Counted from the stretch's first letter, positions 30,995 through 43,009 are shown. The stretch is DNA of 64,000 bases from Rhizomys pruinosus (GCA_009823505.1 VZQC01006589.1:1599726-1663725); one strand, 5' to 3'. Notes: generated by a model not told the origin, from the letters alone. Translations and numbers: made by a program.

Positions 30995-31555
30995 GGCAGC
31001 TCTTTGGCTGGTAGCACATTAAGTCGTCCGATGGTTTTGTTATTTATATGTTTGCTTGTTTGTTTGTTTGTCTGTTTGTTTTTAATCTGAAGTCAATAAA
31101 GTCCACAAGTCAATGCAAGAATTGGTGCGGCTCAGACCAACGCATCCTGCTTCCTCCTTCATGGTCTTCGTGTTCGTTGTAGAATGTGGTGCTACTCTAC
31201 ACAGAATCAATCCTTTACATGAAAGTCTACAGATACTAGAAAGTAGGTCAAGACACACAGGCACTTTCCTGAATTCTAAATACTATCTGCACAAGCAAAG
31301 CTGAGACTTCTCAGGGCTGCCATCTAGGAAAACAAGAGGAAGCGCAAGCTAGGGAACAATGCAATAGCTTTGCTTCTAAGTTGTTTCATAAACCTCCATC
31401 CTTCCTCCAACAAGATCTAGGAAAATCAGTTTCACTCTGGGACAGAGATGCTCTCCCAAGTTCAAAACCTATGAAAAATTACAGTAGAAAAATCATTCCC
31501 AAATGATTTATAGTCAAAATGAACAAAAATAGAAGTGTAGGAGCAATCACCTGCT
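30995..31555. other. No gene; (TTTG)n at 31049-31084
   Basis: Apart from the short tgtttgtttg tract I see no feature here. Confidence 0.5.
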
Positions 31556-31577
31556 TTTTAAATATCTTTCCATCCTA

Positions 31578-32800
31578 TTGAACTCATGTCAATTAAATAC
31601 ACATTAATCGAATATACACCTGTGTCCCTCTCCAGCCCCTCCCACCCTTCCCGCGTCATCATTTCAGTCAGTTTTCTGTCACAGTCTTTCTGTTGTTGTT
31701 CTTTTAATATGCATCCCTCTCCACAAGAAATATTTGTAACTGGGTTATTGGCACTAGCATCCACATATGAGGGATACCATTTGTCGTTTGTTTTTCTGGG
31801 ACTGTGTTACTTCACTTAACATGATGTCTTCTGGCTCCATCCATTTACCTGCAAAGTTCATGATGTTGTCTTTCTTTACCACTGCATAGAATTCCATTGT
31901 GTACATGTACCACATTTTCTCTATCCTCTCGTCAGTTGAGGAGCACTTGGGTTGGTTCCAGCTTTTCGCTATTGTGAACAGAGTTGCAATAAACATAGCT
32001 ATGCATGTATCTCTGCAGTAAGATGAGTCTTGTGGGTATATACCCAGGAGTGGTATGGCTGGGTCAAATGGCAGGCTCATTTTGAGTCTTCCAAGGGTTC
32101 TCCACACTGATTTCCATAGTGGCTGTACAAGTTTACATTCCCACCAACAATGGATGAGTGTTCCCCTTTCCCCACAACCTCTCCAGCACTTGGTATCATT
32201 TGTTTTCTTGATCCTAGCCAGTCTTATTGGAGTAAGATGTATCTTAAAGTGGTTTTAATTTGCATTTCCTTAATGATTAGCGATGTTGAACACTTCTTAA
32301 GATGTTTCTCAGCCATCTCCAATTCCTCCTCTGTGAAGTCTCTATTCAGATCTTTGCTCCATCGTTTGAGTGATTCATTTGTTTTCTTTCTTCTTTGTTT
32401 TTTTGAGTAGCTTGTATACTCTGGAAATTAATGCTTTGTCAGATGTATCTGCTGTGAATGTCTCCTCCTACTCCGTGGGTTTTCTCTTCACTGCCTTTAT
32501 TGTTTCCTTTGATGTACAGAAGCTTTTGAGTTTATTGAGGTCCCATTTGTCAATTGTCCATCCTATTTCCCGTGCAACTGCTGTCTTTATTTAGGAAGTC
32601 TTTTCCTACTCCTATGTCCTGTAGTCTGCCACCAACTTTCTCTTCTATCACCTCCAGAATTTTGGATTTCACTTTGAGGTCTTTGATCCATCTGGAATTG
32701 ACCTTTGTACAGGGCAAGAGGTAGGGGCTCAATTTCATTCTTCTACAGGTGGCGATACAGTTTTGCCAACACCACTTGTTGAAGATGTTCAACAAGTATC
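31578..32800 (-). mobile_element. L1 ORF2 C-terminal part and 3'UTR, antisense
   Basis: Minus strand reads the ORF2 C-terminus (a 117-codon frame at 31754-32107 with the MWYMYTMEFYAVVKKDN-like segment), the stop, a shortened 3'UTR and the G-rich terminus at 31630-31655. 5'-truncated at about 32800. Several stops. Confidence 0.9.
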
Positions 32801-32829
32801 CAGTTTTACCCAGGCTCTGTCTACAGGTT

Positions 32830-34828
32830 ACATGGTGTTTTAGGACTTAGTAAAAGTAAATATGTGTATATTAAACAACATTGGTTTAAAGGCTCTCATA
32901 AAAACGGTAATGCATCTGAGTTAACTGGAGATATAAATTGCTGTTGTCCACATTTGTTTTACTCAAAATCTATATAACAATAACTTTGGGATTGGCACAT
33001 ACAAATGTTCTCTATAATTTTTCTGTTGTACAGTATCACCTTGTGGCATTCTCTCTCACCTATAGGATGATTTAACTTGAAAATTAAGTTTGCTTCCCAA
33101 GTTAATCACANNNNNNNNNNNNNNNNNNNNNNNNNNNNNNNNNNNNNNNNNNNNNNNNNNNNNNNNNNNNNNNNNNNNNNNNNNNNNNNNNNNNNNNNNN
33201 NNNNNNNNNNNNNNNNNNNNNNNNNNNNNNNNNNNNNNNNNNNNNNNNNNNNNNNNNNNNNNNNNNNNNNNNNNNNNNNNNNNNNNNNNNNNNNNNNNNN
33301 NNNNNNNNNNNNNNNNNNNNNNNNNNNNNNNNNNNNNNNNNNNNNNNNNNNNNNNNNNNNNNNNNNNNNNNNNNNNNNNNNNNNNNNNNNNNNNNNNNNN
33401 NNNNNNNNNNNNNNNNNNNNNNNNNNNNNNNNNNNNNNNNNNNNNNNNNNNNNNNNNNNNNNNNNNNNNNNNNNNNNNNNNNNNNNNNNNNNNNNNNNNN
33501 NNNNNNNNNNNNNNNNNNNNNNNNNNNNNNNNNNNNNNNNNNNNNNNNNNNNNNNNNNNNNNNNNNNNNNNNNNNNNNNNNNNNNNNNNNNNNNNNNNNN
33601 NNNNNNNNNNNNNNNNNNNNNNNNNNNNNNNNNNNNNNNNNNNNNNNNNNNNNNNNNNNNNNNNNNNNNNNNNNNNNNNNNNNNNNNNNNNNNNNNNNNN
33701 NNNNNNNNNNNNNNNNNNNNNNNNNNNNNNNNNNNNNNNNNNNNNNNNNNNNNNNNNNNNNNNNNNNNNNNNNNNNNNNNNNNNNNNNNNNNNNNNNNNN
33801 NNNNNNNNNNNNNNNNNNNNNNNNNNNNNNNNNNNNNNNNNNNNNNNNNNNNNNNNNNNNNNNNNNNNNNNNNNNNNNNNNNNNNNNNNNNNNNNNNNNN
33901 NNNNNNNNNNNNNNNNNNNNNNNNNNNNNNNNNNNNNNNNNNNNNNNNNNNNNNNNNNNNNNNNNNNNNNNNNNNNNNNNNNNNNNNNNNNNNNNNNNNN
34001 NNNNNNNNNNNNNNNNNNNNNNNNNNNNNNNNNNNNNNNNNNNNNNNNNNNNNNNNNNNNNNNNNNNNNNNNNACACAAGATCTCCCAAACAGGCAAGTG
34101 GGGCATTACGATGAAATTTGTGCCTTGATTCCACCCTATGGTATGTATATACAACTGCTTTTTTGAGACTCTGGGTCAAAAACCAAAAACCTAAAAAAAG
34201 GATTAACATACCATCCAAACATCTGTGTCTATACCAAAGTAACCTACCATAACAATTAGTACTGTTTAAATACCTATATATCTAATTGCTTATGCTTCAT
34301 TAGTAGGATCGAAAGGTTATTCCTGGACAAACTGTCAGCCCATGAAAGGAAACAGCCAGAATTGATCAGAGTCCAAGACAACAGCTCCAGAGAAAGTGGA
34401 CTGTTTTGCTTCTCATCCACCTGTGCCCCTTTTCTAGGCCTAGGGAACAATCTGTGGAAGAGGGGGCATGGTAGAATGTAAGGGCTTCGATTGGGGTGAA
34501 TGGTGAAACTACAACAATACAGTCTGGCCACTCATTGGATCAACTTGATTGAACATACCAGTCCCCCCTGCTGAATGATGGGACCCATGGGCTGTGTGGG
34601 TTTGGGCACAACTGCTTGCAAATTGGTTTTACATGAAGGATGGTTGTACTCATAAATTATCACTTATTGTTAAAAAATGAAGAAAAAAAACAGAGAAAGA
34701 TGCAGGAAAGTTATGGCAGAATGCATGATCTGGGATGGGGTGGGGTGGGGGGGTGGGGGAAAGGGAAATATGCCTGGAATTGGAAAATGATCTATGAAAT
34801 ACACAAAGCATTAATAAAAAATAAAATT
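32830..34828 (+). mobile_element. Composite retroposon, copy B, with assembly gap
   Basis: The sequence left of the gap (about 33030-33110) and right of it (34074-34195) matches, in sense, the inverted part of copy A. 34197-34828 matches 4667-5300 in the same orientation, down to the L1-like G-rich end and poly(A). Copy B lacks the region equivalent to 3407-4330. The left boundary is uncertain. Confidence 0.7.
33111..34073. other. Assembly gap (963 N)
   Basis: Run of N. Frames reported across it are meaningless. The other copy of this retroposon has almost no sequence between the two gap edges. Confidence 1.
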
Positions 34829-34845
34829 AATATCTTTCCTTCCTA

Positions 34846-35185
34846 ATCCCACACTAAGAGCTTGGGTCTGATCTGCTTCTTTCATTAGACTATCAAAACA
34901 TTAATATCTGCTACAGATCATCAATCACCCCAGTTACCTCATGATGGAGGCCACAGCCTCGGACCAGAAGACACACCCATTGGACCACAAGGCAGGATGG
35001 ACAAATGATACAGTCCTTGCTTTCTCTCTGAAGACTAGAGTAAGACAGACTACTATGCATGTGTTTGCAGACAACCATCTTCTTGAAGTAGTTACTTAGA
35101 CCATTAGTAACCAAACCATTTCACTTCAATACTTTGAAACAATTAACAATGTGTTCCCTGGTAATAAGCAAACTAAGATCCGTTT
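34846..35185. other. No recognised feature
   Basis: Unique-looking sequence between copy B and an LTR. Confidence 0.5.
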
Positions 35186-35189
35186 AGGT

Positions 35190-35562
35190 GACGTGCATCA
35201 TCAACTTGACCCAATCTAGAGTCTCCTTGGAGGAGAGACCCTCAACTGAACAATTACCCAGATGGTATTTGTGGCCATGTATGTGTCATTTTCTTAATTG
35301 CTGGTTGACACAGGAAGGCCCAGCCCATGGTGGGCAGTGCTAACTTGAGACAGGGCCGCTGAGCTGTCCCACAGAGATGGCGAGCAAGCCAGGGCCAGCG
35401 AGCAAGAAGGCAGTGCTTCTCCAAGTTCTGTCCTTCAGGTCCTGCCTCCGGGATCCAGCCTGAAGTTCCTGTCCCAATGTCCCTCAAGGAAAGCCAAATA
35501 AAGCCCTTTTTCCCAAGTTGGTTTTGGTCAGTGTTTGATCACAACAGAACTCAAACTAGATC
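35190..35562 (+). mobile_element. MaLR-like LTR
   Basis: tcatcaacttgacccaatct, aaggcccagcccatggtggg, agccaaataaagcccttttt (AATAAA) and tgatcacaacagaactcaaa follow the rodent MaLR LTR pattern. Confidence 0.65.
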
Positions 35563-35564
35563 AG

Positions 35565-36010
35565 GCACAGGCACTTGTACACTTGGTGAGTGCTAAATCC
35601 GTATCACATAAACAGCTGTCATTCATTTCTCTGCCATTGTTTCAATATTGAGACAAAAAGTGACACATGTGTATTTAACTGAGTGCATCGGCTGTCCCTA
35701 CTGGATTCTCTTCAATCCTTCATAAGTCAAAATCTTTTTGAGAGCAATAAAACTTCATGAATATGAACTGAGGAGGGTGAACTTCATAAGGAAAGTCGTA
35801 ATTTCAGGTTGGTTTTTCTTAACTAAATAAGATCTCCTTTCATGTACTAAGATTTGCTGATCTTAGTATTTTGATAGCCAATTTGTGATTTGCCAATCAC
35901 AGTATTTTGATAGCAAGTTCCCAGCACCCTCTCCCTTTGTTGTTCACTACAGATGACAATAATGTGCAACTTTCCTTACAGAGCAACTTAGATCATGGGA
36001 GCTGCAAGTC
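35565..36010. other. No gene; short local duplication
   Basis: gtattttgatagc occurs at 35864-35876 and 35902-35914. Nothing else recognised. Confidence 0.5.
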
Positions 36011-36013
36011 TTA

Positions 36014-36222
36014 GGGCTGGAGATTTGCTCAGTGGCTAAGAGCACTTGTTATCCTTGCAGAGGACAGGAGTTTAGTTCCTAGTACCCACACTGGGCCGTC
36101 CACCTGTAACTCCAGCTCCAGAGGATCTGATGCCTTCTTATGTCTTCTACAGACACATACTTGCAAAGGCATGTACAAAGATATACACACATAAATTTAA
36201 AAATAACAATAGAAAAGACTTA
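36014..36222 (+). repeat. B2-family SINE (B3-like)
   Basis: gggctggagatttgctcagt, aagagcacttgttatccttg and tgtaactccagctccagagg, with an A-rich tail. Confidence 0.85.
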
Positions 36223-36224
36223 AA

Positions 36225-36900
36225 GAGCACTTTGTAAAGTTGAGGGAAGTATGGAAAGGTAAATCACCACTGATGGTAAGTTTGGAGTCTTTTGAGGATT
36301 TATCTTAATGAACAGACAGGAGTGACCGACCCCTCAGTCAGTCACAATTAGCATATTACTAATTTACCTGTAAATACCTATTCAGTATTGCTTCAAATGC
36401 TTCTTAAACTGGAGTAATATTTTCTAACTTGACATTATGTGCCTAGTTTGTTGTGTTTAGTATTTATATGAGTATTTTAGTTTTACTCTAGATCCAAAGT
36501 AGCTGGTTTTGCTTTGCTAAAACAGTCTACTATTCCCTCCAGATGCCAGGATCACCACTTGAATTCTCTCTAGACACATCTCACACAGAGGGATAGGTGT
36601 TCCCCCTGGAAATACTCAGTGTACAATTCCTAGAATTCTGCTCCCATTTCCTGCTCATCAGCAGAACAGGCGAGGGGAAACCCTCCCTCTGAACCCTCCT
36701 TCTTCTTCTGGATCTGTTACTCCAGACCAGAGCTCTTAAATGCTTTCCATTTGTGACTCCCTTTCCCCAAAAATATTTTTGTGTGACTCTGGATATGCAC
36801 ATCAATAAAATAAGTATACAAATAAAGCATTCAGTGATTATATATCATAGATTTCTTTGAAAACAATTCATACATATGTATATAACCTATTTTTAAAGGC
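36225..36900. other. No recognised feature
   Basis: AT-rich sequence; no gene or named repeat. Confidence 0.5.
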
Positions 36901-36904
36901 GCTC

Positions 36905-37608
36905 CTTCAGCAAAGAGCTGAACAGAGACTTCACAAGTGAGGAATTAGAGATGGCTGAGAAACATCTTAAGAAGTGTTCAACGTCGCTATTAATTAAGGA
37001 AATGCAAATTAAAACCACTTTAAGATATCACCTTACTCCAATAAGACTGGCTAGGAACAAGAAAGCAAATGATACCAAATGCTGGAGAGGTTGTGGGGAA
37101 AGGGGAACACTCATCCACTGCTGGTGGGAATGTAAACTCATACAGCCACTATGGAAAGCAACATGGAGAACCCTTGGAAGACTTGGAATGAACTTGCCAC
37201 CTGACCCATCCATACCACTCCTGGGTATGTACCCACAAGACTCATCTTACTGCAGAGATACATGCACAGCCATGTTTATTGCAGCTCTCTTCACAATAGC
37301 AAGGAACTGGACCCAACCCAAGTGCCCCTCAACTGACTAGTGGATAGAGAAAATGTGGTACATGTACACAATGGAGTTCTATGCAGCAGTAAAGAAAGAT
37401 GACATCATGAGCTTTGCAGGTAAATGGCTGGAGCTAGAAGACATCATGCTGAGTGAAGTAACACAGTCCCAGAAAAACAAACGACGAATGGTACCCCTCA
37501 TCTGTGGATGCTAGCACCAATTACCTAATTGTATGGCAAACTGAGTAATGTCAATGTGATCTAAAAACAACTGTGCTCTTATATTTCAAATCCCTTAAAA
37601 AATAATAA
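36905..37608 (+). mobile_element. Young 5'-truncated L1
   Basis: ORF2 C-terminal part with a 129-codon open stretch (36951-37340) including the cysteine-rich segment [19 protein letters not shown]. Ends, like the copy at 20158-21545, at cccttaaaaaataat about 100 bp past the ORF2 stop. Confidence 0.9.
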
Positions 37609-37614
37609 AAAAAA

Positions 37615-37900
37615 ATTAAGGTCTGCCTTCTCCTTAAGGCTCAGGGGTCATAGGAGAAGATTCTAAGAACCAAAGATAGTAGATGTCTGCCTCAAAATAG
37701 TTTTCCTGGACAAGACAACTTAGTGTCACACATGAACTCACAGCAGTGGAAATTGCATGTATACACAAGACTTACACAAGATCAAGCCAGCCAAAATTGC
37801 AGCACAGATAGGGGAGGGACCTATGAGGTAGGAGTGACCACATGTACAGTGCAGACTGCTCAGAGTTCAGATCTAAGGCTGTAGTGATGTTGTGTTACAC
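37615..37900 (+). mobile_element. Old L1 3'UTR fragment (Lx-like)
   Basis: ttaaggctcaggggtcatag, catgaactcacagcagtgga, atgtatacacaagacttaca and cagcacagatag are collinear with 43935-44130. Confidence 0.7.
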
Positions 37901-37904
37901 AGCC

Positions 37905-38520
37905 CAGGTGAGCATTCCCCCAGACACCTCAGCTTCATAATGCATTTGATTTTGAATTGATATTTGGTTTTGAACTTTCAGAAGCCCTTTAAATGCTGCT
38001 AAATTTGCAGCCTCCATTCCTTGTGGCAACCCACATTACAAGAGGCTGGAGTCTAGACAAACACTTCATGCTGACACTTTTGCCAATCTGATGAAGATCC
38101 AGAGTATCATAAAGTATTTTCTAGATACCCTAGTACAGGGCTTTCCTACAGAACCTCTGCCTGCAGTGGAAGAGCAGATGTTAAACCTACACTCTCCAGT
38201 AAACAAGCCACCAGCCACACGTGGATGTTTAGTGCTTAAAGCATGGCGATGTGGCTAAGGAGGTTAACTTCTCATTTAAACGGCCACTATATTAACCACT
38301 GTGGCCTTAAAGTCTTTTCCCAAACTAATTTGAGCTTTGCCATTCTCCTGTAAGGACTTTAAATATCGCTTCATATATAGGAGACTCACCTGAGAAGCAA
38401 TGATAACAGTACCCTTCTCACACGATTTGGATGAGAATGAAAGATAATAGATTAATAGTTTGAAAAAGGATCTCTGACTATTATCATCCAGCATTCCCTA
38501 ACTTCCTGAGTCCTATGTCA
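37905..38520. other. No recognised feature
   Basis: No named repeat; a 72-codon minus frame (38276-38494) has no homology I know. Confidence 0.5.
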
Positions 38521-38534
38521 TCTTTGAGCATAAC

Positions 38535-38687
38535 TTTTTTTTTTTCTCTTTTCGAGACAGGGTTTCCCTGTCGCCCCAGCTGTCCTGGAACTCACTTTGT
38601 AGACCAGGCTGGCCTTGAATTCACAAAGATCCGCCTGCCTCTGCCTTCCAAGTGCTAGGATTAAAGGCGTGCACCACCATGCCCGGC
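38535..38687 (-). repeat. B1 SINE with target-site duplication
   Basis: Antisense B1, little diverged (ttcgagacagggtttccctg to gcaccaccatgcccggc). ttgagcataac flanks it at 38524-38534 and 38688-38698. Confidence 0.95.
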
Positions 38688-38871
38688 TTGAGCATAACTT
38701 TTTTTCAGAAACCCTTACCTGGTCTGAAAATTTGGGTGGGCAAAAATCCTTTCCTAAGTGGCCCTAAGTCATCTGCATTTTCTTTATTTAATTCTATGGA
38801 TTTTTCTCACTAGCTGGACTCTGTTGTTTACCATTATTTCTGTACAGGATACAGGAAACCAAAGAGACTAG

Positions 38872-39014
38872 GTTTAAAGGGCAAGGTCTCATATAGCCCA
38901 GGGTGGCCTTGAACTTATGCCACCACAGTATGGTTATATGGTGCTACAGGTCAAATCCCGGGTTTTAGGCATGCAAAACAAGCACTCTGTCAACTGAACT
39001 GTATTCTCAGCCCC
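38872..39014 (-). repeat. RSINE1/B4-like SINE
   Basis: Antisense B1-like start (aaggtctcatatagcccagg) then an ID-like end (aaacaagcactctgtcaact, ctcagcccc). Confidence 0.65.
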
Positions 39015-39132
39015 AAAATATATACAAAGTCATTTAGGCAAAAATCAAACCAGCACACACCCTCATCCACAGCAGTCTTCTTTCTACCAAATGAGCAATT
39101 TAAGACCCTACTCCCAATAAACATTTTAAAGT

Positions 39133-39134
<2 letters not shown>

Positions 39135-39165
<31 letters not shown>

Positions 39166-39283
39166 GCCCCAGCTGTCCCGGAACTCACTCTGTAGACCAG
39201 GCTGGCCTTGAACTCACAAAGATCTGCCTGCCTCTGCCTCCCGAGGGCTATGATTAAAGGCATGCACCACCATGCCCGTCAGG
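39135..39283 (-). repeat. B1 SINE with T28 tail
   Basis: Antisense B1 with a 28-base T run. It abuts, and probably inserted at the A-rich end of, the B2 that follows. Confidence 0.9.
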
Positions 39284-39500
39284 GTTTTTTATTTATTTAT
39301 TATATACATTAGTGTTTGCCTGTCTGTATGTGCACTACATGCATGTCTGGTACCTGCAGAGGCCAGAAGAGGGCTTGGATCCCCTGGAACTGGAATTAGA
39401 GTCAGTTGTAAGCCACATGATGTTGGTGCTAGGAACCAAACCCAGGTCTTCTACAAGAGCAGTAAGTGCTTTTAACCTCTGAGCCATCAATCCAGCCCCA
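39284..39500 (-). repeat. B2-family SINE
   Basis: gtacctgcagaggccagaag, tggatcccctggaactggaa, agtgcttttaacctctgagc and catcaatccagcccc. Confidence 0.9.
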
Positions 39501-39504
39501 AATA

Positions 39505-40545
39505 AACTCTTGAATGATCCTTTTTTAAAAGAAAGATTCGGTGGACTCCAATGTTTGACATCCGAAGGATGCTTCTGAAATGCTTGTAATCGATGTTTCT
39601 CATATGTATGACAGAACATGCTCAGTCTGGAGGCACTGGCTCCTCACCCATATAATAGAGCACATCCCATCCAAGAGGCACTGCCCATACACTTGGCACA
39701 AAGTGAAACTAAATATGCTTAATCCATGAGAAATAAGCAACATAGTAAAGACAGAATCATAGTTAAAGCACCCTCAAATGGATCTTCCAGGCCTAGGGTG
39801 AGAAGGAGAGAACAAGTGTGCCTAAGAACACCGGTCTGACTATCTTACCCCTCTGAAAAACAGCAGGCTCCCACGTCTCCAAACTGTCCTTCACTTCTGA
39901 GATTCTCAAGACACAAAAACCTTCACATCCAATCTGCTTTGATATCCGGATGAGCTGTGGTGTTGCCACCGACAACCCTGTGACTGCATGCTGGGAGTCC
40001 TATTATGCCCAATAAAATTAATACTGACTGCATCTCGATGAAGAACATGGTGCTCTGCTGGTTCAGACAGAAAACAGCCACTGGTATAAATGTTTACAGG
40101 ACTGTATGCTGCTTATGACTACAGAGGCTGCGTATGATTTCTAGGTTTCATTTTGTTTGTGTTGGTTGACTTTTCCTTCTTTCAGAAAGTCATTTAAACT
40201 TGTAAGAAAGCAGTTAATTTGCCCAAGCTTCAAGGGAATGGTGGCTATATGAATGTCTTCATGTAGAACCATACATATTATTTCTTATAATAATAGAAGG
40301 GCTGTTATTGTTACTCAATACTTAGAAGACTCAGTTTGCACATATGCAGAAAAACGGTAATATGAACCACATCACATGTTTCTGGTAAGCCCTGGGGACA
40401 ATGAATTGAATGCCATGGGAGCCTTGTAAGCCATTAGTGCTCAGCATTCTATGCATCCCTAATTCTGAAAATACTTCTTCCAGGAATTCTAACCTGGACC
40501 CTGGTCTCAACTTCTTGGAAAATGAAGTTTTCCTGCATTCTTCTC
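39505..40545. other. No recognised feature
   Basis: About 1 kb without a repeat or exon I can support. Confidence 0.5.
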
Positions 40546-40547
40546 TT

Positions 40548-40858
40548 GGTTTGGGAAGATGGCTCAGTGGTTAAGAGTGAGCTCGAATTCCCCACAGTCA
40601 CAGAGAAGTCATACAGGGACACACACATGCCTCTAACCCCAAAGATGGGAGAGGTAGAGACAAGAGAATCACTGGGGCCTACTGACTTTCATCTTGGCTC
40701 TGGGTCAAGTGACTTATTCAAGAGAATAAGTCAAAAGTGATATGAGACACTTACTGTCATCGCCCTCCAGCCACATGTATTCAGTCACATATGTGTTTAT
40801 ACACCACACATGCACACACCTATTAACATACCAAAATATAAATAAATAAATACCTTTC
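40548..40858 (+). repeat. B4 SINE, internally deleted
   Basis: tttgggaagatggctcagtg, then the B4 tail gcacacacctattaacatac and (AAAT)n. The middle is rearranged. Confidence 0.6.
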
Positions 40859-40859
40859 T

Positions 40860-41435
40860 CTCCCTAGATATTAGCTACTATGTTTTCTATTACACACATA
40901 GCATCGAGGTACAACAGGAGCTCATTACTTACACAACAAATGGACTAATGGTGTAATGAGTGCACATACACTATCCATTAATACAATGGACACGTATGGA
41001 ACTGACACCCTTCGCTTGCTAGAGAACCCAGCTCCTAGTGTGGCAGCAGAACGATGAGATTCCAAACCTGTCCATCCCAAAATCCCCAGAACCTATGGGC
41101 ATGCTAGCTTGTATAGAATCTGTTGGCATTAGGGTTGCTAACCAGCTGATCTTAAAATAAGGGACTACTCTTGATTATCACGTGGGTTCAATATAAAGGT
41201 CCTTCACAGGGAAAGAGGATGACAGAAGACTCAGTTTCCTACAGAAGAGCCTGGTAAGGAGATCCAGAAGAATTTGACCTTGACCTAATGTTGCCAGCTT
41301 TGAGAGAGGAATGTGGGTGGCAAGGAAATACATTCTTCCCCACTGCCCCAGAAGCGAACACAGCCTGTCCTCAGACTTCTGTCCCACAGCAATATAAAAC
41401 AGGACATTTTATGACTTTTGAAACTCCAGAATTTG
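40860..41435. other. Possible ancient LTR remnant at 41058-41290; otherwise none
   Basis: Words such as tcttgattatcacgtgggtt and aggatgacagaagactcag recall old mammalian LTR remnants, but I cannot assign a family. No gene seen. Confidence 0.3.
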
Positions 41436-41436
41436 G

Positions 41437-42055
41437 GGCTGCAGATGTAGTTCAGTTGGTAGAGTGCTTGCTTAGCATGCACGAGGCTTTGACTCATCCC
41501 CCTGACCACACTATCCAATTGTGGCAGTGCAGGTCTGCAGTTCCAGCACTCAGCACTTGGGAGCTGGAGGCAGGAAGATGAGAAGCTTGGGTGTATAGCG
41601 ATGGTTAATTTTCATTGTCAGCTCCTGGATAGACTTAGATTCATCGTGGAACCCTATCTTTGGACATGTTTGTAAAGGAATTCCTAGATTAGGTTAACTG
41701 AGGTGAAAAGACAGACCTTAAATGCAAGTACAGTGGGCTGGAGTACCAGACTGCATAAAAAAGATGAAGTGAGCTGTGCAGCAGCATCCATCTCTCTGTG
41801 CTTCCTGATCATGGGTGTGAACCTGTGAACTGACCACCTGCCTCACATTCCTGCTGCCACGCCTTCCCCACCAGGATGGGCTGTAACTGGATGAAACTGT
41901 CAGCTGAAAGAAACACTTTCTCCCTTTTGTATTTTTCTATTTTATCACAGCAATGAGAAAAATAACTAATACAGCCATCCTTGACTACATAGTGAGTTTG
42001 AAGCCAGACTGAATAACACAAGGCCCTGTCCCAGAAAAATAAGAAGGGAAACTAA
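41437..42055 (+). repeat. B4/RSINE1-like SINE split by an LTR
   Basis: Left half 41437-41590 (tttggggctgcagatgtagt, tgggagctggaggcaggaag) and right half 41973-42055 (gccatccttgactacatagt, ggccctgtcccagaaaaata) join into one SINE when 41591-41972 is removed. Confidence 0.75.
41591..41972 (+). mobile_element. MaLR-like LTR inserted in a SINE
   Basis: Starts TG (tgtatagcgatggttaattt) and ends CA (aaaataactaataca). Contains gatgggctgtaactggatga and tttatcacagcaatgagaaa. Confidence 0.7.
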
Positions 42056-42109
42056 AATTTTGCTTTCATTTGTTTCCATATCAATAGAAAACAGCATAGA
42101 CGTGAATTT

Positions 42110-42200
42110 AAATATATATATATATATATTTAAATATATATATTTATTTAAATATATATATTTATTTAAATACATATATATATATATATATATATATATG
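42110..42200. repeat. (AT)n/(TTTAAATAT)n tract
   Basis: AT alternation with three tttaaatatatatattta-like blocks. Confidence 0.95.
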
Positions 42201-42329
42201 CCTATGTCCTCATCCCGGGAACACATGTTCTATTAATCTAGGGTATTTTGGAGATATGAGAATTTTGTAAGTTTTATAGGTAAATTTACCATGAAGCAAA
42301 GCTTAAGAATCAATGTTTCTTGCTCTGTC

Positions 42330-42418
42330 TCTCTCTGTTTCTCTGTCTCTCTGTCTCTCTATCTCTATCTCTATCTATCATCTCTACCTCTATCTCTCTC
42401 TCTCACACACACACAGGG
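42330..42418. repeat. (TCTG/TCTA/CT/CA)n microsatellite
   Basis: Compound pyrimidine tract ending in CA units. Confidence 0.9.
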
Positions 42419-42537
42419 ATATAAATCTGTAAGTCAATTACCATGCCTAGCTTCATAGTGGTGGGTCAGAGTCATGCAAGTATCCTCCTGTGAGTTAACA
42501 GTGCTATCACAACTCTATTAAAAAATTAACAAGATTG

Positions 42538-42765
42538 GGCTGGAGAGATGGCCTAGAGGTTAAGAGCGCTGACTGCTCTTGCAGAGGATCCAGGTTGAAT
42601 CCCCAGCACCCACATGGCGGCTGAGAACCATCTTTAACTCCAGTTCCAGGGGAATCCGACACCCTCTTCTGACCTCTGCGGCATCGCACCACACGGGTGC
42701 ACAAACCTACATTCAGACAGTACACTCATACACATAACAAATAAATATTTTTTTTTAATTAGGAA
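42538..42765 (+). repeat. B2 SINE, little diverged
   Basis: gggctggagagatggcctag, ttgcagaggatccaggttga and ctctgcggcatcgcaccaca. Flanked by related words attaacaagat and aattaggaagat. Confidence 0.92.
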
Positions 42766-43009
42766 GATCACAATCTGTTTTGTATCTGAAGGAACTCTGA
42801 GGTGAGATGAAGAGATAGTCAGAAGATTCTTCAATCTTCCAGTTAGTAAATGAATGAGCTCACAGTGAGGCCGCATAGAAGCCATGATGTTAAAACAGAA
42901 GTGCTGGGACCCATGAAGATAGAATTGAGCACTCCTGTGCACCAGACCCAGGGATAGCCAATGAAGAAAAATGATGTGAACATGGGTTATTAGAATGATT
43001 TCACACTTT

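Noticed and set aside
33077..34218. Four 345-370 codon frames around 33.1-34.2 kb
   Set aside because: They consist almost entirely of N translated as X across the assembly gap.
42538..42765. B2 SINEs as tRNA genes, and B1 SINEs as 7SL RNA genes
   Set aside because: tRNA-like and 7SL-like segments occur only as SINE heads, followed by SINE bodies and A-rich tails, often with target duplications.
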